A DNA stretch of 7,285 nt, from contig PLRZ01000161.1 in the NCBI GenBank assembly GCA_003164075.1, positions 1 to 7,285 on the forward strand, written 5' to 3'. Each line of letters begins with the position of its first letter. Position 1 is the first letter of the stretch. This DNA is from Bryobacterales bacterium (GTDB taxonomy: Bacteria; Acidobacteriota; Terriglobia; Bryobacterales; Bryobacteraceae). The translations under genes were made by a program, and so were the position numbers. The notes under the pieces are model-generated. The model ran no database searches and was not told the DNA's origin. It saw only the letters and a program-made list of their open reading frames with translations. Shown piece after piece: positions 1 through 5,405 of this stretch.

Positions 1-629
1 TGAGCTATCTGATGCTGCGGTCGCTGCGGCAGGCGCGGTACAGCGTGGACAATCAGGGCCACTTCGCGCTGGCGGCGCGGACGTATACGCACTTTACGTC
101 GCCCATCCGGCGATATCCCGATCTGGTGGTGCACCGGCTGCTGCGCGGGTTGTTGACCCGGCGCGATGTGGGGTTGGGCTACGGCGAGCTGAAATCGATT
201 GCCGAGGATTGTTCGCTTTCCGAGCGGCGGGCGGCGGACGCCGAGCGGGAACTGGTGGAGTGGAAAAAGGTGAAGTTCATGGCCGAGCGGGTGGGGCAGG
301 ACTTCGACGCCCTGGTCATCTCCACGGCCAAGTATGGGCTGTTCGTGGAATTGGCGGAATTATTTATTGAAGGGCTGGTTCCTATCGACACGCTGCCCGG
401 CGATGAGTACACTTATCAGGAGAACATCCGCAAAGTAGTGGGCCGGCGGACGCGGCGGGAGTTTTCGATTGGCGACCGCGTGCGGGTGATTCTGGATCGA
501 GTAGACGGCAACGAACGAAAGCTACAGTTCTCGGTTTGGGAAGATGAGCGCAAATCACCTGGTGGTAGGCGACCTGATTCAACTTCCGGCAAGCGAGTTC
601 CTCATGGGTCAGGCCGACGGAAAAGATGA
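1..629 (+). CDS. rnr: RNase R-type 3'-5' exoribonuclease, C-terminal part (5' truncated)
   Basis: This is the C-terminal 208 or so residues of an RNase II/RNB-family exoribonuclease; the frame is already open at base 3 and the true start lies outside the window. The segment HFALAARTYTHFTSPIRRY, followed by PDLVVH, matches the RNase II family signature at the end of the RNB catalytic domain. From about base 290 to 545 follows an S1 RNA-binding domain (GQDFDALVISTAKYGLFVEL, ending RKLQFSVWE). The S1 domain and short basic tail fit RNase R (processive degradation of structured RNA in the cytoplasm) better than RNase II, but the missing N-terminal cold-shock domains prevent a firm choice. The tail after the S1 domain (ERKSPGGRRPDSTSGKRVP, then HGSGRRKR) is basic, as in many RNase R proteins. 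It is encoded almost entirely inside the 5' end of the next gene, which it overlaps by 86 nt. Confidence 0.93.
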   Translation, partial: SYLMLRSLRQARYSVDNQGHFALAARTYTHFTSPIRRYPDLVVHRLLRGLLTRRDVGLGYGELKSIAEDCSLSERRAADAERELVEWKKVKFMAERVGQDFDALVISTAKYGLFVELAELFIEGLVPIDTLPGDEYTYQENIRKVVGRRTRREFSIGDRVRVILDRVDGNERKLQFSVWEDERKSPGGRRPDSTSGKRVPHGSGRRKR

Positions 630-1221
630 GGAGCAACCGGTCCATCGCGTCACTTTGGCGCCGTTCCGCATCTGCCGGTACCCGGTGACCAACGCTCACT
701 GGGAGGCGTTCCGAAGGGCCACCGGCCGGGAAAAGCTGCCGTACGTGCACGAGACCGCGCCGGCGGCGGGGGTGAACTGGTTCGACGCCGTGGCATTCTG
801 CAACTGGCTATCGGGACAATGGCTCCTGCGGGTGCGGTTGCCCACGGAAGCGGAATGGGAGTTCGCGGCGCGCGGCGGGGTGGAACAGCAGGCGTATCCC
901 TGGGGGACGGAGCCACGCCCCTACGACGCGGGCCGCTGGCGCAACGGTCCGGAGCCGGTAGCCCAAGGGTCGGCGAACGGTTATGGGCTCCACGAGATGT
1001 GCGAGAACGTGCACGAATGGTGCGCGGACTGGTACGACCGGGGGTATTACGCCGTCTCGCCGAAGGAGAATCCGGCCGGTCCGGAGCACGGCACGCGCAG
1101 GGCGTCGCGCGGCGGGGCATGGCGGCATCATATTAAGTGTTCGCGGTGCGCGGCACGGAGCAGCATACCGCCGGAGTTCCGCTATGCGGACTATGGATTC
1201 CGGGTGGCGGCGGATGGGTAG
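544..1221 (+). CDS. FGE-sulfatase (SUMF1/DUF323) domain protein lacking FGE catalytic cysteines
   Basis: A 225-residue protein made almost wholly of one formylglycine-generating-enzyme-like (C-type-lectin-like) domain. Visible family blocks are LPASEFLMG (residues about 14-22), the pVTnahWeaF stretch, VNWFDAVAFCNWLS, RLPTEAEWEFAARGG, NVHEWCADWYD (about 155-165), and GGAWRHHIKCSRCAARS with YGFRVAADG at the end. In genuine aerobic FGE two active-site cysteines sit about 5 and 10 residues before the RCAARS motif. Here those positions are not cysteine (only Cys199 and Cys202 are nearby), so sulfatase maturation is unlikely. Relatives in this superfamily include PvdO- and EgtB-type enzymes and many proteins of unknown role; the substrate cannot be inferred. 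No signal peptide is visible. The ATG at 544 is chosen because the domain needs residues before the internal Met at 604. GGGAAG directly abuts the ATG, which is too close for a normal ribosome site, so translation is probably coupled to the overlapping upstream gene. Confidence 0.85.
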   Translation: MSANHLVVGDLIQLPASEFLMGQADGKDEEQPVHRVTLAPFRICRYPVTNAHWEAFRRATGREKLPYVHETAPAAGVNWFDAVAFCNWLSGQWLLRVRLPTEAEWEFAARGGVEQQAYPWGTEPRPYDAGRWRNGPEPVAQGSANGYGLHEMCENVHEWCADWYDRGYYAVSPKENPAGPEHGTRRASRGGAWRHHIKCSRCAARSSIPPEFRYADYGFRVAADG

Positions 1222-1427
1222 GGAATAGCGGAAGGCCGCTATTGGCTGGCGCGAAACTCAAGAAACCGCTCCCTTGCGGTCGCGGCTCGGTAACGCAGCG
1301 ATGATTCCACGGGACCTGTTACCGAGCCGCGACCGCAAGGGAGCGGTGCTGCTCGAAACCAGCTATTGGCTACTGCCCTGCGTAAGCGGCCGGCGTAAAA
1401 GAGCCAACAGCCAAAAGGTCTCCCCCG
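1222..1427. other. Convergent intergenic region with repeats
   Basis: About 206 nt between the ends of the FGE-like gene and the oppositely oriented bacterioferritin gene. I see no convincing gene. It holds the 30-bp inverted repeat described separately. It also has two copies of GCTATTGGCT (1238-1247 and 1362-1371) flanking that repeat, and an imperfect 9/10-bp stem between 1362-1371 and 1402-1411. Any terminators for the two convergent genes would lie here, but none has a clear T-run. Confidence 0.7.
1265..1347. repeat. Perfect 30-bp inverted repeat (REP/MITE-like hairpin)
   Basis: The left arm at 1265-1294 (begins ACCGCTCCCTTGCGG, ends GGTAAC) is the exact reverse complement of the right arm at 1318-1347, with a 23-nt loop at 1295-1317. 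A 30-bp perfect stem is far beyond chance. The arm sequence resembles GC-rich hairpins that I recall recurring in acidobacterial and planctomycete genomes, where they generate spurious peptides containing SRDRKGA; that is memory, not a search result. The 10-bp direct repeat GCTATTGGCT lies 17 nt outside the left arm and 14 nt outside the right, possibly a target duplication or chance. The hairpin could also serve as a bidirectional terminator or transcript-end stabiliser for the convergent genes. Confidence 0.9.
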
Positions 1428-1904
1428 CTACTTTCCCTCTCGAATCTGCTGGCTTAAGTACCTCTCGTAGCCGATTTCCTTGATCTGGTGGAGTTGCGCT
1501 TCCAACCAATCGACGTGGCTCTCTTCATCTTTCAGCAGCCGCTCGAAGAGTTCGCGCGATGCGTTATCGCCTTCGTCCCGCGCAACCTTGATCGACTTGT
1601 TGTACATCCCGACGGCATCGATCTCCAATTTGAGATCGCTCTCAAGTTGTTCCTTCACATTGCTGCCGACAGAGAGGCGCAATAGCTCAGTCAAGCTGGG
1701 GGAACCGTCGAGGAAAAGGATACGCTCGATGAGCGCCTCGGCATGTTTCATTTCGTCGATGGATTGCTTCTTGATGAAGCTGCCGAGCTTGTCGTATTTC
1801 CAGTTCTCGCACATTTCGGCGTGGAGGAAGTACTGGTTGATGGCCGTCAACTCCTCTTTCAAAGCGGCATTGAGCTCGGCGATAACTTTCGGATTACCTT
1901 GCAT
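1428..1904 (-). CDS. bfr: Bacterioferritin
   Basis: A 158-residue haem-containing ferritin, cytoplasmic, expected to form a 24-mer that oxidises Fe(II) and stores it as a mineral core. Length and sequence fit the family from end to end (MQGNPKVIAELNAAL at the N-terminus, QQIREGK at the C-terminus). All six di-iron ferroxidase ligands are present: Glu18, Glu51, His54, Glu94, Glu127 and His130. Met52, the haem axial ligand, lies in SIDEMKHAE, so this is the haem-binding, catalytically competent type rather than a storage-only subunit. The reading frame stays open upstream to 1952, but the conserved N-terminus begins at the ATG at 1904-1902. A promoter directly abutting that ATG excludes the longer form. 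There is no Shine-Dalgarno sequence. No bacterioferritin-associated ferredoxin gene is seen beside it. Confidence 0.97.
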   Translation of the reverse strand: MQGNPKVIAELNAALKEELTAINQYFLHAEMCENWKYDKLGSFIKKQSIDEMKHAEALIERILFLDGSPSLTELLRLSVGSNVKEQLESDLKLEIDAVGMYNKSIKVARDEGDNASRELFERLLKDEESHVDWLEAQLHQIKEIGYERYLSQQIREGK

Positions 1905-1912
1905 GACGACTG

Positions 1913-1941
1913 ATTGTAATCGGTCTGCTCCGCCGTGGCAA
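1913..1941 (-). promoter_or_regulatory. Sigma70-type promoter of bacterioferritin
   Basis: Read on the minus strand: -35 TTGCCA (1941-1936), a 17-nt spacer, then -10 TACAAT (1918-1913). Each hexamer matches consensus at 5 of 6 positions and the spacing is optimal. The predicted transcription start is near 1906, only about 2 nt before the bacterioferritin ATG at 1904. This implies a leaderless or nearly leaderless mRNA and agrees with the missing Shine-Dalgarno sequence. No Fur-box-like palindrome was recognised. Confidence 0.6.
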
Positions 1942-2136
1942 CCGCGATGCACTCCATTCGATTTCTCCCAAGGACTCCCGATAGCATTGACTCCGTACCG
2001 GCTAAGTGCTTTGACGGCTCCAAGTCTTCTTCCGCGCCAGTGCCTGGAGATGAAGGACCTTTATCGGGAGCGGACCGCGCCTCGACGCGGGCATCCGTGC
2101 CGCAGGCTCACCTCCGCCTGCTGCTACCATTACCAC
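1942..2136. other. Divergent intergenic region, bfr to mutL
   Basis: Outside the bfr promoter this stretch holds little that I can identify. The mutL frame is open all the way through it and on through the antisense of bfr, but the translation is unlike MutL and is not considered coding. A small hairpin GCAGGC (2102-2107) with GCCTGC (2116-2121) lies 15 nt before the mutL start; it could be structural or chance. No well-spaced promoter hexamer pair was found for mutL. Confidence 0.5.
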
Positions 2137-4122
2137 TTGGGCCGCATTCGCATCCTCCCCGATCAGGTCGCCAATAAAATCGCCGCTGGAGAAGTGGTCG
2201 AACGGCCCGCCTCCGTCGTGAAGGAGCTCCTCGAAAACTCCCTCGACGCCGGCGCCGCCAACATCCGCGTGGAAGTGGAATCCGGCGGCCGCCGCCTCAT
2301 CCGCATCGTCGACGATGGCTGCGGCATGCTCCGCGACGACGCCCTGCTGGCCTTCGAGCGCCACGCCACCAGCAAGCTGCGCGATGTCAAAGATCTGCTC
2401 TCCATCTCCACCCTCGGATTTCGCGGCGAAGCGCTTCCCTCCATCGCGTCCGTCTCCCGGCTGCTGCTCGAAACCCGCTCCGCCGAAGAGACCACCGGCA
2501 CGCGCATTGAAATCGCCGGCGGCAAGATGCTGCGCTGCGAAGAAGCCGCGCTCGGCGGCGGCACCGTCATCACCGTCCGCGATCTCTTTTACAACGTCCC
2601 CGCCCGCCGCAAATTCCTGCGCACCGAGCCCACCGAACTGGCGCACATCGCCTCGCTGGTCACGCACTACAGCCTGGCGCACCCCGAGAAGACCTTCCTC
2701 CTCACCAGCGGCCCCACCGAACTGCTCCACGTCACCCCCGTCGCCACCATGAAAGAGCGCGTCTACCAGGTTTTCGGCAGCCAGGTGCTCGACGAGCTCG
2801 TGGAGATCGGCACGCGCGAAAAAGAGATCTACCTCCCGCCGCCCAACGTGCCCGCCTCCGAAGCCCTCGCCGAATACCGCCGCGAGCCCAATGAAGATGA
2901 CGACCCGCCTACGCGCCTCTTCCGCCTCTCCGGCTTCTTCTCCCGCCCGCAGGTGCAAAAGGGCAACCGCAACTCCATCTACATCTTCGTCAACGGCCGC
3001 CTCATCCGCGACCGTCTGCTGCTGCACGCCATCTCCTCGGCCTATCACAACCTCATGCCCGCCTCCTCCTACCCGTTCGCGCTCCTCTTCCTGGAATGCG
3101 ACGCCGAAGAGGTCGACGTCAACGTGCACCCGTCGAAAACCGAAGTCCGTTTCCGCCACGGCAGCTTCATTCACGATTTCGTCCGCGACACGCTCCGCGA
3201 CCGCCTTATGGAATCGCGCCCCGCGCCGGCCTTCTCTCCGCACACGGTGGAAGCCGCGCAGCCCGGCGCGCGTCTTCCGTATTCCGAATTCAGCCAGATG
3301 ATGGAGAACGAAGCGCCCGCCGCGCCGAGCCTTGTCGATCCGACCGCGCCGCCCGCCGAGCCCACGCTTCCGTCATTCACTCTCCGCTCCCCGGCGGGAC
3401 CCGCGCCGCGCCTGGATTTCAGCGCGCCGCCCCTCGAAATCACCCCCGGTCCGCCGCCCTCCGGCAAACTCTCGCGCCACCTCGACGCTCACGGCGAATT
3501 CCCCGCCGATGCCATTCCCGCGCCCGAAATTTCGCTCTCGGTGCTCTCCGATCTCCGCCCGCTCGGCCAGATCCACGAGAGTTTCATCATCGCCGCCGGC
3601 CGCGACGGACTCTGGATCATCGACCAGCACGTCGCTCACGAGCGCATCCTCTTCGAGCAAGTGATGAAGCAGCGCGCCGCCGGCCGCGTGGAGATGCAGC
3701 GCCTGCTGATGCCGCTGATTCTGCAACTCACCCCCGAACAGCAGATCGATTACGCGCGCATCGCCGACGAGTTGAACGCCTCCGGTTTCGAGACCGAGCC
3801 CTTCGGCAACCGCACCATCGCCGTGAAAGCCGCCCCCGCCACCGTGGGCGCGGCGGACCTGGAAAAGATCCTCTACGAGATTCTGGAGATCGCCGAAAGC
3901 GAACTGCGCGGCGCGTCACTCGACGACCTGCGCCGCAACATTTGCGCCTCCATCGCCTGCCGCGCCGCCATCAAGATCAACGTGCGGCTCGACACCGCCA
4001 AGATGGAATGGCTCCTCCGCGCCCTGGCCGCCACCGATTGCCCCATGAGCTGTCCGCACGGCCGTCCCATCGCGATGCACTACTCCACCCGCGAAATCCT
4101 GAAAGCCTTCCACCGCATTTAA
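2137..4122 (+). CDS. mutL: DNA mismatch repair protein MutL (endonuclease-type)
   Basis: A complete 661-residue MutL, the ATPase matchmaker linking MutS mismatch recognition to strand incision. The N-terminal GHKL ATPase shows KELLENSLDAGA (Glu30 general base, Asn34 for Mg), DDGCGM (59-64), RHATSKL and STLGFRGEA (91-99), then the transducer domain with VRDLFYNVPARRKFL and VNVHPSKTEVRF. A proline/alanine-rich linker follows. The C-terminal domain has DQHVAHERILFE (496-507), which fits the DQHA(X)2E(X)4E metal site with Ala to Val, plus ACR (607-609) and CPHGRP (639-644). These mark the latent nicking endonuclease found in bacteria lacking MutH and absent from E. coli MutL. The start is inferred as TTG at 2137, giving the family N-terminus MGRIRILPDQ. 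An in-frame ATG at 2050 would add 29 unrelated residues. Neither has a good Shine-Dalgarno sequence. The TAA stop abuts a repeat copy. No mutS is in the window. Confidence 0.97.
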   Translation: MGRIRILPDQVANKIAAGEVVERPASVVKELLENSLDAGAANIRVEVESGGRRLIRIVDDGCGMLRDDALLAFERHATSKLRDVKDLLSISTLGFRGEALPSIASVSRLLLETRSAEETTGTRIEIAGGKMLRCEEAALGGGTVITVRDLFYNVPARRKFLRTEPTELAHIASLVTHYSLAHPEKTFLLTSGPTELLHVTPVATMKERVYQVFGSQVLDELVEIGTREKEIYLPPPNVPASEALAEYRREPNEDDDPPTRLFRLSGFFSRPQVQKGNRNSIYIFVNGRLIRDRLLLHAISSAYHNLMPASSYPFALLFLECDAEEVDVNVHPSKTEVRFRHGSFIHDFVRDTLRDRLMESRPAPAFSPHTVEAAQPGARLPYSEFSQMMENEAPAAPSLVDPTAPPAEPTLPSFTLRSPAGPAPRLDFSAPPLEITPGPPPSGKLSRHLDAHGEFPADAIPAPEISLSVLSDLRPLGQIHESFIIAAGRDGLWIIDQHVAHERILFEQVMKQRAAGRVEMQRLLMPLILQLTPEQQIDYARIADELNASGFETEPFGNRTIAVKAAPATVGAADLEKILYEILEIAESELRGASLDDLRRNICASIACRAAIKINVRLDTAKMEWLLRALAATDCPMSCPHGRPIAMHYSTREILKAFHRI

Positions 4123-4153
4123 TTTCGGGGACAGGCTACATAACCTCGAAATT
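4122..4153 (+). repeat. REP-like repeat, copy A (after mutL)
   Basis: A 32-nt element with core GGGGACAGGCTAC, identical to the copies at 4855-4886 and (inverted) 4897-4928. Its first base is the last base of the mutL TAA. With one more flanking base it folds into AATTTCGGGG (4121-4130) against CCTCGAAATT (4144-4153), a 10-bp stem with one G-T pair and a 13-nt loop. It lies 38 nt upstream of the transposase start, in direct orientation relative to copy B. It may act as the mutL transcript-end hairpin. Confidence 0.92.
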
Positions 4154-4154
4154 C

Positions 4155-4183
4155 CTGAGAGAACCGCCGGCCAAACCTACTAT
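4155..4183 (+). promoter_or_regulatory. Weak candidate promoter of the RAYT gene
   Basis: CTGAGA (4155-4160), a 17-nt spacer and TACTAT (4178-4183). Each hexamer matches the sigma70 consensus at only 4 of 6 positions, but the spacing is ideal and the predicted start (about 4190) is just before the ATG at 4192. No Shine-Dalgarno sequence precedes that ATG, so leaderless expression would fit. It lies right after repeat copy A. The evidence is weak. Confidence 0.28.
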
Positions 4184-4191
4184 TCCTGTGA

Positions 4192-4914
4192 ATGGGCCGA
4201 ATCGCGAGAGTAGTGGTCCCAGGGTGCTGGCATCACGTCACCCAGCGTGGGAATCATCAACAGACAGTTTTCTTCGACGACTCCGACCGCGAGTTCTACC
4301 GGAGCCTGCTGCACCGCCACGCGACGCAGCACGGCGTGCGGATTACCGGCTATTGCCTGATGGGCAACCACGTCCACCTGTTGGCCGTCCCCGAGGACGA
4401 TACCGGGTTGGCGTACGCGCTCGGCCGCGCGCACCTCGATTATTCCCGCTGGCTCAACATGCGCCGCCAGGAAACCGGCCACCTCTGGCAGAGCCGCTTC
4501 TACTCATGCCCGCTCGACGAGGCCCACCAATGGGAAGCCCTGCGCTACGTGGAACTCAATCCTGTGCGCGCCGGCATGGCCGCCCGGGCCGCCGATTGGC
4601 GATGGTCCAGCGCGCACGCTCACCTGACTGGACGCGACGACACCGGCTTGGTCGACTGTACGGATTGGGAGGCCCGCTGGTCGGCGCACTCCTGGGGCGA
4701 CGTCCTGGACCACGGCGTGGACGACGCCGACCTGCTCGCGCGCATTCGCGAGTCGACGCGCACTGGCCGGCCCGCGGCCACCGACGACTCCCTGAAACGC
4801 ATTGAGGCCAGTATCGGCCGCCCGCTCCATCCGCGCAAGCGAGGTCCCAAACCTATTTCGGGGACAGGCTACATAACCTCGAAATTATCCAGGCCCAATT
4901 TCGAGGTTATGTAG
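4192..4914 (+). CDS. REP-associated tyrosine transposase (RAYT, Y1/HUH family)
   Basis: A 240-residue single-strand DNA transposase-like protein of the IS200/IS605-related TnpA_REP family, which binds and cleaves REP hairpins and is thought to spread them. The N-terminus GRIARVVVPGCWHHVTQRGN is classic for the family. The HUH metal motif is GNHVHLL (His60, His62) and the nucleophile is Tyr119 in RYVELNPVRAG, so catalytic residues are intact. The native-looking basic C-terminus (PRKRGPKP) ends at residue 221. Residues 222-240 (ISGTGYITSKL...NFEVM) are encoded entirely by repeat copies B and C, which also provide the TAG stop. Copy A lies 38 nt upstream. There is no Shine-Dalgarno sequence. The gene converges on, and overlaps by 46 nt, the acetyltransferase. 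RAYTs are normally single-copy and vertically kept rather than self-transposing; whether this unit moves as a block is unknown. Confidence 0.94.
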   Translation: MGRIARVVVPGCWHHVTQRGNHQQTVFFDDSDREFYRSLLHRHATQHGVRITGYCLMGNHVHLLAVPEDDTGLAYALGRAHLDYSRWLNMRRQETGHLWQSRFYSCPLDEAHQWEALRYVELNPVRAGMAARAADWRWSSAHAHLTGRDDTGLVDCTDWEARWSAHSWGDVLDHGVDDADLLARIRESTRTGRPAATDDSLKRIEASIGRPLHPRKRGPKPISGTGYITSKLSRPNFEVM

Positions 4915-4930
4915 CCTGTCCCCGAAATAG
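4853..4930. repeat. Inverted REP-like doublet (copies B and C), 34-bp arms
   Basis: Copy B (4855-4886, direct) and copy C (4897-4928, inverted) are the same 32-nt element as copy A. The symmetry extends two bases outward, giving perfect 34-nt arms 4853-4886 and 4897-4930 around a 10-nt spacer ATCCAGGCCC. Each copy is also a small imperfect hairpin. The palindrome contains the stop codons of both convergent genes, at symmetric positions: RAYT TAG at 4912-4914 on the plus strand and acetyltransferase TAG at 4871-4869 on the minus strand. A GTAG tetranucleotide, the motif bound by E. coli RAYT at REP 5' ends, lies in the loop of each copy. The long stem could act as a bidirectional transcription barrier, though it lacks a T-run. 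Confidence 0.95.
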
Positions 4931-5405
4931 CCCAGCGCCACACCGCGACCCCGTCCTCCACCGCCTCGCCCGTCAGCCGCATTCCGATCTTCTCCAGAAT
5001 GCGCGTCGACGCATTGTGCTCCGCCGCCGTGTGCGCCGTCACCAGCGTCACGTCCTGCAGCGTCACCGCCCGCTCCACCAGAAACCGCGCCATTTCCGTC
5101 CCGATGCCGCGTCCCTCAAACCCGGGAAACGTGAAGTACGCGATCTCCACCGCGCCATCCACCGGCGGCCCCTTCAAGCTGCAAGTGCCCACCAGTTGCG
5201 CCGTTTCCCCCTCCACCACCAGGTACCCGAACCATTCCGGCGGAGTCTCATAGGGGAACGTCTTCATGAACGCCAGGCTCTGTTCGGCCACCGCCTGCGC
5301 CACCTCATGGAGCCGCACTCCGTACTCCGCCGCGAACTCCTCCGGTTCCGACGCCAGCCGCCGCAGCACCTTCCGGTCGGCCGGCAAAAACTCCAGCAGT
5401 CCCAC
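4869..5405 (-). CDS. GNAT-family N-acetyltransferase
   Basis: A 178-residue acyl-CoA-dependent acetyltransferase, cytoplasmic, resembling the RimJ/RimL-type branch; its acceptor substrate cannot be told. The acetyl-CoA-binding motif A appears as AYFTFPGFEGRGIGTEMARFL (R99-G100-I101-G102), preceded by the core strand LVGTCSLKG. The later NASTRILEKIGM block is the motif that often carries the family's Asn. The frame is open to an ATG at 5516, but the first 37 residues of that form are unlike the family. GTG at 5405 gives VGLLEFLPADRKVLRRL, a plausible N-terminus, with GGTGGTG about 8 nt upstream. The body ends AVWRWA at residue 159; residues 160-178 come from the REP palindrome, nearly identical to the RAYT tail. 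It is convergent with the RAYT and divergent from the macroglobulin gene. Confidence 0.85.
   Translation of the reverse strand: MGLLEFLPADRKVLRRLASEPEEFAAEYGVRLHEVAQAVAEQSLAFMKTFPYETPPEWFGYLVVEGETAQLVGTCSLKGPPVDGAVEIAYFTFPGFEGRGIGTEMARFLVERAVTLQDVTLVTAHTAAEHNASTRILEKIGMRLTGEAVEDGVAVWRWAISGTGYITSKLGLDNFEVM

Noticed and set aside
1274..1483. 69-residue plus-strand frame containing SRDRKGA
   Set aside because: It is built from the 30-bp inverted repeat and runs into bacterioferritin antisense; spurious.
1905..1952. Longer bacterioferritin start at 1952
   Set aside because: The extra 16 residues are not family-like and the start lies upstream of the predicted promoter.
1480..2136. A 219-residue N-terminal extension of mutL in the same open frame
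   Set aside because: It is antisense to bacterioferritin for most of its length and then unlike any MutL; the family N-terminus begins at 2137.
2002..3243. 413-residue minus-strand frame
   Set aside because: Low-complexity Ala/Gly/Glu/Val-rich shadow of mutL caused by third-position GC bias.
3096..4805. 569-residue plus-strand frame spanning mutL and the transposase
   Set aside because: Arg/Pro-rich shadow crossing two well-supported genes in a different frame, with no recognisable domain.
4122..4930. Three repeats as a CRISPR array
   Set aside because: Only two copies are close together and they are inverted; the third is 700 nt away with a gene between. There are no regular spacers or cas genes.
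4122..4930. Classical insertion sequence with target-site duplication
   Set aside because: No flanking direct repeat was found, and the HUH/Y1 family does not make duplications; RAYT units are usually not autonomous IS elements.
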